64,000 nt of DNA. It comes from Heterocephalus glaber (taxonomy: Eukaryota; Chordata; Mammalia; Rodentia; Bathyergidae). The stretch lies in NCBI RefSeq assembly GCF_000247695.1, contig NW_004624781.1, positions 7,486,489 to 7,550,488 on the forward strand, read 5' to 3'. Each line of letters begins with the position of its first letter. Positions within the stretch are counted from its first letter, which is position 1. Shown here piece by piece: positions 26,930 to 37,665 of the stretch. The position numbers and the translations under genes are program-made. The notes below the pieces were generated by a model. It saw nothing but the letters and a program-made list of their open reading frames with translations, was not told where the DNA came from and did no database searches.

Positions 26930-27280
26930 AAAATATGATTGATAAGTGTGACTAGTTATTACAGTAAAATACATGTTGCCATTAATCCCCCTCAAAATCC
27001 TCCTCCTTGCTTCAAACACACTTATCCCAAAGCAAAACAAAACAACACACACTTATCCCATCATTCTTGCCACTTTCTGAAGCAGTTCTGGAAGTCCTCT
27101 TTCCTGAGTGTCTTTTTGAGGTGTGATAAATAGTACAGCAAATGCTGCTGCTGAATGCCATCCAACAGAAAGGCAGACTTATAAAAGCATGACGGTGTGT
27201 CCTCATCCACCTTATTCACCAGGTCTTGCACCCTGTGACTTGTGTATCTTCCCCGAAGTCAAAAAGACCATGAAAAAGCT
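26930..27280 (+). mobile_element. Decayed mariner-like DNA transposon (copy 1)
   Basis: Shares cttcaaacacacttatccca and cccatcattcttgcc with copy 2 at 31648-32275. A 3' part encodes PPYSPGLAPCDLCIFPEVKK, the conserved mariner transposase catalytic-domain block. The reading frame is broken. Part of the element is repeated (cacacttatccca twice around 27020-27060). Confidence 0.8.
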
Positions 27281-27281
27281 A

Positions 27282-27390
27282 GATGTGAAGGTACACACCT
27301 GTAATCCCAGCACTTGGCAGGCTGAGGCAAGAGGTTTGCTGTGAGGTCGAGATCAGCCCAAGCTACATAGTGAATTCAGGCCCCTGTGGA
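27282..27390 (+). repeat. B1 SINE
   Basis: agatgtgaaggtacacacct, aatcccagcacttggcagg, gagatcagcccaagctacat. Confidence 0.85.
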
Positions 27391-27569
27391 AAACATAACC
27401 CAGAGTGACTGAGTAGGGCTGCTGTCAGCCAGAGGCACCTGGAGTGGACTCCTGGGCTCGACTGCAGATCTCAAATCAGAATGTCTGGATGCAGCACTCC
27501 ATGTATTACTATACTCATCAAATAACTTTGGTACTACAGCAGTAAGAGTGGATTTTTGTTTGTTTGTTT

Positions 27570-27757
27570 GTTTTGTTTTTTCAGTACTGGGGATTGAACT
27601 CAGACCCTCACCCATGGTAGGCAGGCACTTTACCACTGCACTACACCCCCAGGCCTTTTATTTTGAGACAGGGTCTCATGAAGTTGCATAGTCTGGCCTC
27701 AGATCTTCCTGCCTCAGCTTCCTGAATTATGGGCATGCACCACCATACTTGGCTCTA
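27570..27757 (-). repeat. B1-dID dimeric SINE
   Basis: dID (cagtactggggattgaactc) then antisense B1 (gagacagggtctcatgaagt). Confidence 0.88.
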
Positions 27758-27939
27758 GAGCAGTTATGGTGTTAACCAGATGGAGAGGTTTGTGTGAATC
27801 TGAGCCACACATTGGCCCCTGGGTCCAGACTCCTCCCAAGAAGATAGGAGAAAGCCTACTGTGCTCCAGTGAAGCACAGATTTGCAAACACAATGTCTCT
27901 TCTTTAGGTTCTTGTCCTGTAACAAGATGCTGATGCTTT

Positions 27940-28138
27940 GCATCAGACTCAGAACTGAGTTCTGTTGCTAATTGCTAGTTGAGTGACTGAGGATATGTTT
28001 CTTAAATGTGTAAAACTCTGATTTATCAGTTAATAACATGGGTAATACCTGCCTTGCAGAACAGTAATGTGTGTAGAAAATGCTCGGGGAAGTGGCTGGC
28101 ACCTAGGAGATGATCAGTAAGTGGTAGTTGTCATTGTC
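27940..28138 (+). repeat. MIR SINE
   Basis: gagttctgttgctaattgct, gggtaatacctgccttgcag, ctggcacctaggagatgatc. Confidence 0.75.
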
Positions 28139-28145
28139 ACCTATG

Positions 28146-28545
28146 ATGGTTAATATTATGTGACTTGGCCACAGAGTGCCCATTTGTTTGGTCCAACACG
28201 CTGGGTGTGTCTGAGGATGTTTCTGGGTGAGATTAATATTTGAATGGGTGAACCAAGAGTCACAGAATGACCTCCTGATGTGGGTCAGCCTTGTCTAATC
28301 AGCTGGAGATAGGGTGATTAAGTGGGAATCCCCTTGCTTGATGTCCTTTGAACTGGGACATCAGTTACTTCCTTGCTTTCAGACTTGAGCTAACATCATA
28401 GCCTGTCCCTGGGATTGGAGTCTGCCAGCCTTCAGACTGGAACTATTCTGTCAGCTCTCCTGGATTTCCAGTGTGCTGACTGCAGGTTTGAGGTTTAGAC
28501 TCCACAATCATATGAGCCTCTTCCTTACTATCCCGTTTTTTTGGA
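28146..28545 (+). mobile_element. MLT2-like ERVL LTR
   Basis: tgatggttaatattatgtga, ctgggtgtgtctgaggatgt, cagccttgtctaatcagctg, tgagctgggacatc-like run, cttcagactggaactattct, ctccacaatcatatgagcc: the full MLT2 motif order. Confidence 0.88.
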
Positions 28546-28689
28546 GAGCCCTGCTAAATGCATTACTACAGTCTAGTCCAGCTGTCATTCCTTCTTTAGG
28601 CCTCCAACAGTATTTTCTCTGAGTGGGAGTAGTATCAGCTCATGGGGATGCTTTGGACAGGAGGAAATGCTTGTTTTTGTGTAGAGATG

Positions 28690-28772
28690 ATGAAATGAGA
28701 CCTCATGATCCTCTTGCCTCAGCCTCCTGAGTAGCTGGCATTACAGGTGTGTAGCACCACACCAGGCTCAGA
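28690..28772 (-). repeat. B1 SINE fragment
   Basis: gatcctcttgcctcagcctc, ctgagtagctggcattacag. Confidence 0.85.
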
Positions 28773-28799
28773 CTAGGTCCTTAATACCATTATTATTAG

Positions 28800-29020
28800 C
28801 TTATTACCATTATTATAATTAGCTATTAATTGAGTCCTTGCCATGTTTCTTAGGACTTGGCCTGAACTATCTCATTTTATCTACAATGTCCCTGTGAAAG
28901 CAGAATTGGCCTTCAGTTTTTCAGAATTTTAAATGGCTAGTAAATGGTGGAGCTGGGATTTACACTCTGATAATCTGACTCAAGTTTGTGGGTCCAATCA
29001 CTCTACTACCATGCCTCTGC
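28800..29020 (-). repeat. MIR SINE
   Basis: gaactatctcattttatcta, tggctagtaaatggtggagc, gggatttacactctgataat. Confidence 0.75.
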
Positions 29021-29392
29021 CTGCAAATGTTTCTATCTTTAATGAATTTAACGTGCTAGGCTTTGGTGCTCAGGAATGAAGAAATGGGAGCACATTAATT
29101 AAGCACTCATTATACACAAGCACTATGCCACACAATTTCAAAAAGCTTATTTTAGTTAATCACTGTCTTTTTTACCTCAAACATTCACCAAGTTTTCTAG
29201 AACTTTACAGGTGTAGAAGCTGCTGTCTTTTGAGGTAAAACATTATGGGACCTCTTCTCCAAGATTTTTCATTAGAGCTCTTCCTCCCAAGGTAGATTCT
29301 CTGTTCTTGTTTATTCATTATTTACACCATTGTTCACCTTGTTGAAACATCAGTGGGATGCTAGATTGGCAGGTGATGAAAAAGATGTGGTT

Positions 29393-29474
29393 CTTTTTTT
29401 TGGTACCTGGGATCGAACTCAGGACCTTGTGCTTGTGAGGCAGGCTGTGGAACCCCTGAGCTAAATCCCTGGCT
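29393..29474 (-). repeat. ID SINE with TSD
   Basis: ggtacctgggatcgaactca to ctaaatccctggct; AAGATGTGGTTCTTTT is on both sides. Confidence 0.94.
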
Positions 29475-29650
29475 CAAGATGTGGTTCTTTTGCTTAGAAA
29501 TTTTTATTTTAAAAAAGTTAAAAGACCTGGGGTTTATAGATCAGAGATAGAGAACATGCTTAGTATGTGTGAAGTTTAGTCCTCACCACTGGCCCCCAAA
29601 CGTCAATAATGGACAAACGTTCTTTTCCAAGAAGCAAAAATACTGTTTCC

Positions 29651-29741
29651 AAGGCTGGGAGTGTAGCTCCCTGGCAGAGCACTTTCTCAGCATGTGTGAG
29701 GCTGTGGGTCCAATCCTCAGCACTAGAAAAGGAAAAAAACC
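29651..29741 (+). repeat. ID-like SINE (older subtype)
   Basis: aggctgggagtgtagctccc to caatcctcagcactag and A-rich tail; this subtype carries gtgtgaggctgtgggt rather than aaggtcctgag. Confidence 0.85.
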
Positions 29742-29749
29742 TATTTCCG

Positions 29750-31040
29750 ATGAATAGGCATTTTGTACGCAGGCCCCCCTTTTTTTTTTAAGTTTGGGAG
29801 TTAGAAAAGGAGGATCATTACAGAAGAGCAGCTATGAGGAAAGGCTGTTGTAAAGATGCTTTAATATCTCTCAAAATTTATAGAACCTAAAATCTCAGAA
29901 TTGGAAAAAGTTAGATATTTAGTCCAGCCTTGAGCTCATTTTACAAGGGAAGAAATCAGGGGCAGAGAGAGAGAGAGAATCCTTCGCCCAAGGATAGAAG
30001 GCACTTTTCTTAACTCCCAGGTGATAACTAATAAATTCTTAATTACAAATAATCACATGTATCTTCTTTGATAAGGCCTTTACATTGCAAGCTATAGCAC
30101 TGCCTTGGGAGCATCCTTCCCAGGCAGCTCAGGATGCCCCTCTGTGCCCAAGCCCTGTAATCCATGCAGTGTGACGTGGACTTGGTCTGGTGAGGAGGAA
30201 GCAGTGTTCTTTTTTTTTTTTTAAACCCTGAGGCTCTGCATGATTTGGTTCACACTGCAGTCAGTTGTATTGTGGGAAGCTTTTAAGAGGATATTATAAG
30301 AATTGAATTGGCATTAGTCTGAAAAACCTAGTGTTTCTCTGTCACTTTTTCACACATGCATGGTTCCTGGGAGTGAGAGAGGGGAATTCACTCCTTTGAC
30401 TCCAAGGCAGGGAGGCAGTCTAGGTGGAGGGAAGGGCTTGTCCAAAAGTCTCGGAGCCTGAGACACCGTGGGCTGCTGGGGGCTTCACGAGCAGTTAGCA
30501 TGGCCACAGCCCACTGGGCCCATGGATAGCCGTGTAGAGACCTTGAGGTGTGCTCAGGTCTGTATTTATCTTTCTCAACATAGAAAGTAGTACATTCATG
30601 TATGTAAATACATGCAGAGAGATCTGTCTAGGATTATTTTGCTAGAGTGTTTTAAAATAATTATCGCCAAAAACTCAAGAGGGACAGAACTTGGGTTTAG
30701 GCAGTGGGGCCAGTTGGCCCCCTGCTTTCTTGGTGTTCACGGCATTATCTGTGAACATTCCAGGTTTTTAGGGAGGTTTTCACACGGGATGAGGTGCTGT
30801 GGGAGCCAGCTGGCATACTCCAGTCGGGACAGCTGCAGATTCCTAGTACTCTGCCCACCAGGTCTGCCTGTCCGGGGCAGCAGCTTGCTGCCTGCACTTG
30901 TGCATTTCAAGACAGCTGGAATCGCAGCTATGAAAGGTTCCTTGTTGGGGCTGGGGAGTGGTCAATGTGCTTCCCACGTGTTATCGAACAACTGAGGGCA
31001 CAGACATGACCATGCGGGCCTTTTTAAAAGGGAAACAAAA
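29750..31040. other. Intergenic, nothing recognised
   Basis: Includes a short ga-run near 29965. The 127-codon open frame at 30612-30995 shows no family signature. Confidence 0.4.
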
Positions 31041-31264
31041 TAGTCATTTTTGTTTTGGCCTTTTACATTGTGGTAAAATATATAACAAAACATGTCTACA
31101 TTGTGACTTTATTAACAGTTAAGCAAAAAAATTATTATCACACTAAGACTTCTTATCTGTATGGGGTGGGGGTATGTCCATGGTTTTGGTCTTCTTACCA
31201 GGGTGCTATGAAAATGAGGGTTAGGGGTGTGGGGTCTAAGAAATAGAGTTTTAGGAATAGATGT

Positions 31265-31390
31265 GGATAGATTTATTTATTCACTTATTAACTCAGCACA
31301 CATTTATGGGCCAGATGATGTGCTAAGACATGGATTGGTCACTCTGTTCTCTTTGCTCTATATTGAAGCTCCCAGTCCACCTAGGGAGAT
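31265..31390 (+). repeat. L2-like fragment
   Basis: cagcacacatttatgggcca, gatgtgctaagacatgg, then tattgaagctcccagtccac. Confidence 0.55.
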
Positions 31391-31419
31391 AGATAACCAG
31401 TGTCAAGAGTGTCCACAAT

Positions 31420-31503
31420 GGTTCTTTCTTTCTGCGGGGATGGAATCCAGGGCCTCACACTGGCTAAGCAAGTCCTCTACCACAGAGCCACATCCTCAGC
31501 CCT
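31420..31503 (-). repeat. ID-like SINE (older subtype)
   Basis: ggggatggaatccagggcct to accacagagccacatcctca. Confidence 0.8.
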
Positions 31504-31644
31504 ACATAATGGGTTACAACCACCCAGTGGCTTGACAGTTATTCCACCCACTAAACGATTTGCAGTTATTCCACTTGTTAAACTATTCCAGGTTTTTGAG
31601 AAAAGTTTCCCAACATTAATATCTTTAACATGCCTCATGCACCT

Positions 31645-32277
31645 GTGAGGGGTGATCAAAATACAAAATAAATGTTTAAATTATAAAAAGTTATTACAGT
31701 AAAAGACTCATTGAAAATATCTCCGGGGGCCGGGGATTTAGCTCAGTGGTTCTGTCGCCTGTCCTGCAAGCACAAGGACCCAAGTTTGATCTCCGAACCA
31801 AAAAAAAAAAAAAAAAAAGAAAATATCTCCTTGCTTCAAACACACTTATCCCATCATTCTTGCCCCTTTCTGAAGCAGCTCTGGAAATCCTCTTTTGTGA
31901 GGGTCTTTATGAGGTATGACCAAAAATACAGAGAATGCTGCTGCCAAGTGCCATCCAATGGAAAGGCAGGCTTGTAAAAATATTATAGTGTGACCTCGTC
32001 CACCTTATTCACCAGATCTAGGACTGTGACTTCTGGCTCTTTCCCAAAGTCACAATGACCAGGAAAGGTAAATGTTTTGAATTGATTTAGGACATAGAGC
32101 CAGCCAAGACAGCACAACAAAAGACTTCTACAAACTGCTTCAGAAAGTGTCAAGAATGATGGGATAAGTGTGTTCAAAGGTAGGAGGAGTATTTTAAGGA
32201 AAATTGATGGCACTATGTCTTTTACTGTAATACTTTAAAAAAATTTTAGACATTCACCATATTTTTCAGTCATGTCT
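31645..32277. mobile_element. Internally deleted mariner-like transposon (copy 2) with visible TIRs
   Basis: The left terminal stretch (gtgatcaaaatac ... agttattacagtaaaagac, about 31648-31706) is the inverse of the right one (tcttttactgtaatacttta ... cattcacc, about 32217-32265). A second inverted pair inside (ctccttgcttcaaacacact / agtgtgttcaaaggtagg) makes a large hairpin. It carries the same middle as copy 1. No usable transposase. Confidence 0.8.
31725..31818 (+). repeat. ID SINE in the mariner, 12-bp TSD
   Basis: ggggccggggatttagctca to tgatctccgaacc and an A(18) tail; GAAAATATCTCC on both sides shows insertion after the mariner. Confidence 0.96.
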
Positions 32278-32311
32278 AGTATGCTGTGCTAAAATACAGT
32301 ATCACTTCCTG

Positions 32312-32500
32312 GCTGAATGCAGTGGCACAAGCCTATAATTCCAACATTCTGGGAGGCTGAGGCAGGAGGATTGTAAATTCAAGTCTAGCTGGACAACTTT
32401 GTGATTTAGTGAGACCCTGTATTACAATGAAAAAATTTTAAAAGGGCTAGAGATTGCAGCTCAATGTGAAGACTGTGGGTTCAGCCCCCACTACCAAGAT
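32312..32500 (+). repeat. B1-dID dimeric SINE
   Basis: ggctgaatgcagtggcacaa, ctgggaggctgaggcaggag, gtgagaccctgtattacaat, then gggctagagattgcagctca and ggttcagcccccactacc. Confidence 0.88.
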
Positions 32501-32509
32501 CACTTCCAA

Positions 32510-33005
32510 TGACTGACTCACAGCTCCTAAAGAGGTGACATGGAAAAAAAAAATAGGTGCATATCTCACCCATGCTGCTGGGAAAGCATTTTAGAGTTGT
32601 CCAAGTTCTAGACTAGAATTAAAGACTCCTGAACCACAGGGTAGGGGTCATGACTAAGGACAAAGTTTAACTGGCATCTCCTCTAACCTCAATCTCATAA
32701 ACAGTTGCCTGGGTACAGGCAAAGTCTACAGGCCTTTTAACGGGGTATAAGCTTTCCCTAAAACATTAGGGAGAGGCACTTCCAACAGGACCTTGTTGCA
32801 GGAGTCTTAAAAAACTTCAAACAAGATTTATATGTTATTCAAACTTATACGTGCAAATGTTTTACTGAAAAAAGGAGAACTGACGCCTGCAACGTCGTGC
32901 TTAAGAACAATGATTATAAACGTATTAATTTCTCTGCGCCACAGGAAAAGGATGTATGTCTGAGGTCAAGCCTAGTGCTAAGGAAGGAGACACGTGAGTT
33001 TGTTC
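32510..33005. other. Intergenic upstream of SPG21, nothing recognised
   Basis: No repeat or gene recognised. Confidence 0.4.
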
Positions 33006-33015
33006 TCAGGACCGC

Positions 33016-33028
33016 CCCCCCCCCCCCA
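33016..33028. repeat. C homopolymer
   Basis: Thirteen or so C in a row. Confidence 0.9.
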
Positions 33029-33107
33029 CGCATGAGAAAGAAAAAAACTGAAAAAGAAAGTGGGGACTCAGGGAGGAAAAATGAGGAAGACATTAATGGT
33101 TATTCCA

Positions 33108-33129
33108 AGGGGGGGGGGGGGGGGGGGGG
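33108..33129. repeat. G homopolymer, about 22 bp
   Basis: Unbroken G-run about 350-400 bp upstream of the SPG21 CpG-island core. Its length is prone to assembly error. Confidence 0.9.
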
Positions 33130-33259
33130 TGGATCGTGCCAAGAAAATAGCCCGATTTATCAAAGCTCGGAACCTAAAGGTTCCCCTAAAGCTTTCTATG
33201 AGAAGCTGAAGGCAGAAGGTCCACAGGGGCCAAGCCCCCATTTTTACTTATTTAGTTAT

Positions 33260-33382
33260 TTTTTGTTTTTTTGAGACAGGGTCTCAACTATGTAGTCCAG
33301 GCTGGCCTCGAAATCGCAGCGATCCTCTAGCCACAGTTTCCCTAGTGCTGGGATTTCTGGTGTGCACCACCATGCCCGGGAA
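33260..33382 (-). repeat. B1 SINE beside the SPG21 promoter
   Basis: gagacagggtctcaactatg, ggctggcctcgaaatcgcag, gtgcaccaccatgcccggg, antisense. Confidence 0.92.
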
Positions 33383-33479
33383 AGCGCCTCGTTCTTTCAC
33401 AGCCGTAACTTCCTCCTGGGTGCCCAGATCAGACAGGTGAGCTGGAGCTGACACACGTGTGACTCGAACCTCTTCCAGC

Positions 33480-33850
33480 GCTGCCCGGTCACTCACCGTA
33501 GCCCTCTGGGCGCCAGAAGTCTCCCATCCTAGGCCCCGCCCCTCGCGATCGCCATAGTGACTGCCCAGACGCAGTCCCGCCCCTTCCTCGCGACGCGGCC
33601 CCGCCCCTTCCGAACCCGGAAGCGGGATCGGACGGCTGGGAGGAGGGAGCGCGGCGGCCTGGGCAGCTCGGCCGCGCGCCCCGCCCCCGGAGGCCGGCCT
33701 GCTACGCGTCCCCACCACCGCCTACGGGTCTTCGGCGTTCCGCTCCGGCCGCCGGTGCCACCCGTGCTGGAGCTGCACCCCGGAGCTGCCCGCGGCAGGA
33801 GGGAAGGGGACGTGGGGGTGGCTACGGCAGGTGAGGGGTGGGTGAGGCCC
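33480..33850 (+). promoter_or_regulatory. SPG21: SPG21 CpG-island promoter with GC boxes and an ETS site
   Basis: Dense CpG and repeated GC boxes (CCCCGCCCC near 33535, CCGCCCC near 33576 and 33599, CCCCGCCCCC near 33678) with an ETS/GABP-type CCGGAAG at 33616-33622. No TATA box. The island begins about 100 bp after an antisense B1 SINE. This is a housekeeping-type promoter, in keeping with broad SPG21 expression. Confidence 0.8.
33700..33830 (+). other. SPG21: SPG21 non-coding exon 1 (approximate start)
   Basis: A strong donor CGGCAG|GTGAGG at 33830/33831 at the 3' edge of the CpG island fits a 5' UTR exon spliced to the exon that starts at 37579. The 5' end cannot be placed from sequence. 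Confidence 0.6.
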
Positions 33851-33985
33851 GAGGAACCCAGTGCGTGGGTGTGCGGGGTTGTAGGGGGTGTGTATGGAGC
33901 ATGCGGGGCTGCCTCGGCCGGGTGTGACTTTGTGACTATAGCCTACAAATGGGCTGGTCCTGTGATCATGCACGTGATCGCTCAC

Positions 33986-33988
<3 letters not shown>

Positions 33989-34016
<28 letters not shown>
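33989..34016. repeat. (GT)n microsatellite in SPG21 intron 1
   Basis: Uninterrupted GT run about 160 bp after the exon 1 donor. Confidence 0.97.
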
Positions 34017-34017
<1 letters not shown>

Positions 34018-34650
34018 ACGTCTGGGTTAGTGGGGGTAGTCGGGGTGCCTGTGATCCTACCTTTGTGTGGCTGTCACTGATGGGACGAGTACGGGACTTG
34101 GCTGGCGCAGGGAGGGGTGCGGGAGGGTTAATCAGGGCGTCACCCTGTACGTGCATCCTGGGGCTCCTCTGGCCCGTAGCCCGGGGACGTTTTATTTCAG
34201 TAAACTTTAAGAACTGTGTGGAGAGCTCAGTTGTTTTGGAAATTGGACGTCAGCCCGAAAGTAACAAATGTCTTTGTCATTGCTGAGTACAGGCCAGGTG
34301 TGAGGCTTCAGAAAAGCAGCAGGGCCAGAATGTCTCGCTTTTCCTGGGGAGTTATAAGTCAGTGGTTTTTGGAGCTTCTTTGTCTCACCTACAATGGTCC
34401 AGCTCCTCTTGGAACAAAGAGTCAGCAGAGTGAGGAGTAACATAATAGCGGCGTCCAGATTTCCGAAAGTGTTTATGCCAAGAGCTCAAGAAAAACTGTT
34501 ACAGGAGAGATGTCACATAGGCAGTTTTTTTTCCCATGAAGTTTAGAGATGATGAAGGAAAAAAGGGGTAAATCTTCTTGAAGGGAACTGAGAAAAGGAT
34601 AGCTATACGTTGGTGTGGGAGGGCTGGAGCTTGGATTAAAAAGGCAGTTA

Positions 34651-34731
34651 TGGAGCTGGGGGTGTAGTGTAGTGGTAAAAGTGCACTTAGCAGTTTCCTC
34701 AGGCTCTGGGTTCAATCCCTGGCACCAAAAA
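34651..34731 (+). repeat. ID-like SINE (older subtype)
   Basis: ggagctgggggtgtagtgta to ttcaatccctggcaccaaaa. Confidence 0.85.
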
Positions 34732-34739
34732 CAACCCCC

Positions 34740-36770
34740 CAGTCCCCCAGTTATACTGTATTACCTGGAGATTCTTGGGGTCTGATACTTTGTTTTTGCA
34801 GGTATTATTAATAAGGACAGATTACCCATATGTAAATCAACTGTAGCTTGGGATAAAGGATCAGAAACTCGTGACTCTTTAAGCTGGTTATATGGTTGAA
34901 ATGTTTGTAAAGGTGATTTCTATGAATGTGAACTAGCAGAATCTGTTGGAAACCCCGAAGGACATGACTTAACAACTGGCACTTGTCGAGCAGTAGAAGG
35001 GAGTCAGCAGCACCCTCAGAGGAGGGGTTTCCTTAAGATTAAGGTTAATCTCTCTGGGCCTTTGCCCACCAGCACAAACAGGTGTTTTTGTGAAGAACCG
35101 AATCACAAGAGATCACATCAGTGCTTAATCTGTCGTCTGCATATTTCATCCTGGCCGGTTTTGCCACAATCTCAGTTCACCTTCTGTGCCATAGACAGAA
35201 TGTTACTCTTGTGACTTGGAAAAGTATGCCCTTTATCGGATGAAAGAGAGAACAAACTTTGCTTTTCATGCCACTCACAGCTGCTTTCCCTTCACAGCAC
35301 TGAGCCTTTTTTCTCCTCAATGTCAGCTGGTCAGATGCAACATTTGGTGTGTGTCTCACCTTTCATTGCTGCCCAACTAGCACAAGTGTTAACAATCACT
35401 TGGCCCTGCAAAAAATTAGTCACAGCTGGGTGGAATTGCTCTATCCAGCAAGATTAGCTGTAACGTGTTGTTTTACTGAGGCGGTTGAATTGTACCGAAG
35501 ACTTGGTGAGGAACATCTTTTTCTTGTTGTGGGAGAGAAGTGGATGAATAAGTGAATCTATGTGCCTGTGTGATTTGGTTTGTGCATTGCCACAGATTCC
35601 AAAATTATGAATAATTTCTTATCCCAAGTTTGTTGACTCTCAAAGCAAACTTTCTAGCTTTGATTAGAAAGACATTATAGAAATCAATTGAGATTTTATT
35701 TGCTTAACATGTTTTTTATATTCCTTTCCGTGTAGTAATTGTTTCTAAAAATACAGTAATAGTAAGGTCTCCAGTAGGAAATGTTTAGATGATATGGAAA
35801 TATTTCAAGTCTGTCCAGATAGAAAATATTCTAGAATTAACTCAGTGTGTTAATTGTTTTCATCTAAAAGTAACAATCAATTTAGAGAAAGACCATGATT
35901 AAAATGGCTTAGATTTTTTAACGTTAATATTTAAGATAAAATGGATGATGCAACGATCTATTTCCTTTTTAGTTTGACTGATAACCACATCTATGCACAC
36001 TGGTTTTCAGCATAAGATTGCTGATGAATTTCTTAGTACTTTAACTTGAGATTTTAACAAAGGAACTGTTTTAGTTTGGAGAGAAGAACCATTATGATGT
36101 CAGAGTATTAAATAAAATATTGGGATGTCTGCCTTTATTGTCTCCTGGGGGTTTAGTTTAGTCACCCCTCAAGGTAGCAGTTGAGATTGCTGAGGGCCTA
36201 CATCCCGGTCGGGGCTGATCTGGAGGGCCCCAAGAAGAGGAAGAGTTCCGTCAAGTTTCGTGTCCTCTGCTCCCTGCCAGTCCAGAGAACCTTTTCCAAG
36301 ATGACAGTTCAGAGTCAGCCCAGGAGTGAAGTCCTGGAGTCTCACTATCTCACCTCCACTAGGAAATTGAGGCTTGCCCATGCAGTAGAAGGACACGGTG
36401 CAAGACAAGTATTTGTATCCTTCCAAGTGGATGGATGGAAGTTCCTCAGCTGACAGTAAGAATCTGAAATAAGGAACTATAATTTCCGGTTCCTGTTATA
36501 ACACAGATAGATACCTGAGCAAAAAGAGGGGCACCCTTTAAATTGCAGATGCTCATCCAGTGCAGAGTTCCCAGATGCCAGGATTAGGAGGGACTCTAGG
36601 AGGGCCTGGTTGAGTCCCCTCAGGACATAGGCGCTCACTTTGTCAACAGATAATGTCTGCTCAGTGCCAGCCACTATTCTAGGGTTTGGGGATAGAGCTT
36701 TGGGGAAGATGACGAAACCAACCCAAAGGGAATCTCGGCTTGTCCAAGATCACAGAGCTATGAAAGCTAG
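34740..36770. other. SPG21 intron 1, mostly unassigned
   Basis: No exon or strong repeat recognised. 36600-36770 has weak L2/MIR-like text (gctcagtgccagccactatt). Confidence 0.4.
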
Positions 36771-36777
36771 AAATCAG

Positions 36778-36870
36778 CTTGAGGGTACAGCTCAGTGGTA
36801 GAGTGCTTGCCTAGCATATGAGGGGCTCTGGGTTCAATCCCCAAACCCTAAAATAAAATACCTCCCCCCT
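36778..36870 (+). repeat. ID-like SINE (older subtype)
   Basis: cttgagggtacagctcagtg, gagtgcttgcctagcatatg, ggttcaatccccaaacc. Confidence 0.88.
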
Positions 36871-37264
36871 TAAAAAAACCCACAAACAAAACAAACTAGA
36901 AATCACTAAACTCACAAAAGTCCACTATTTTTCCCCCTAAAGACAAATATTTTATTGCTAGTTTTAGTGACTTCCAGTTTATATCATTGATCTTCCAGAG
37001 TGGCTTTTAGGTAATGTTTAATCATATCACCAAAAATGCCAAATTTGCTAGTGTATTATATTAAGAACTACATGTGAGAGTCTGAAGTTATGTTCCATGA
37101 GTTAGATTTATGGCATATTGTGAATTTATTAGGAAACAGGCTTATTTTAACTCCTTTCTTTAGCATGGACTGTTGCCTATAATGAGACAGGAATATCTTT
37201 ATTAAAATCTGTTCTTAAGATCATGTCAAAAGGTGACGGTACTGCACTTGCCAGTCGTGTAACG

Positions 37265-37415
37265 GGGATAGGCAGTATAGTGTCAGGAAGGATTCCTGTG
37301 TCTGGTCCTAGTTCGTATTAGCCATGTGATCCAGGGTAGTAAGTCGTTTAAATTTTCTAGATTAGATTCCTCTTCTGAAGGAACTAAAGGGGTTGTAGTA
37401 ATTATTTCTCTTGGC
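37265..37415 (+). repeat. MIR fragment
   Basis: ggcagtatagtgtcaggaag, tagccatgtgatccaggg, tctagattagattcctcttc. Confidence 0.6.
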
Positions 37416-37578
37416 TCTGTGATTATAGTATTTCATCAGATTGTTTTCTGTAGTTTAAGTGTATACTGACAAGGTAAAATGGCCCATTTCTTTGGTTTTA
37501 AAGTATTGTTGGTAAAGCTAGACCACCCTCTATGTTTAGTTCTGATGTAAACGAATTCATGACTTGCTTTTATTTCAG

Positions 37579-37665
37579 GGTTAACCTCCATTTCAGCTAA
37601 TCATGGGAGAGATTAAAGTCTCTCCTGATTATAACTGGTTTAGAAGTACAGTTCCCCTTAAAAAG
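37579..37665 (+). CDS. SPG21: SPG21 exon 2 (start codon at 37603)
   Basis: The acceptor tatttcag| at 37578 is followed by 24 nt of 5' UTR, then ATG and [19 protein letters not shown]. The donor is AAAAAG|GTATGT. Coding part 37603-37665 (21 codons). Confidence 0.96.

Noticed and set aside
33557..34030. 157-codon open frame over the SPG21 CpG island
   Set aside because: GC-rich sequence lacks stop codons by composition; the frame crosses the exon 1 donor and ends in a GT repeat.
36181..36453. Possible processed pseudogene in SPG21 intron 1 (91-codon frame with a basic stretch)
   Set aside because: Could not be matched to any protein, and no A tail or TSD was seen.
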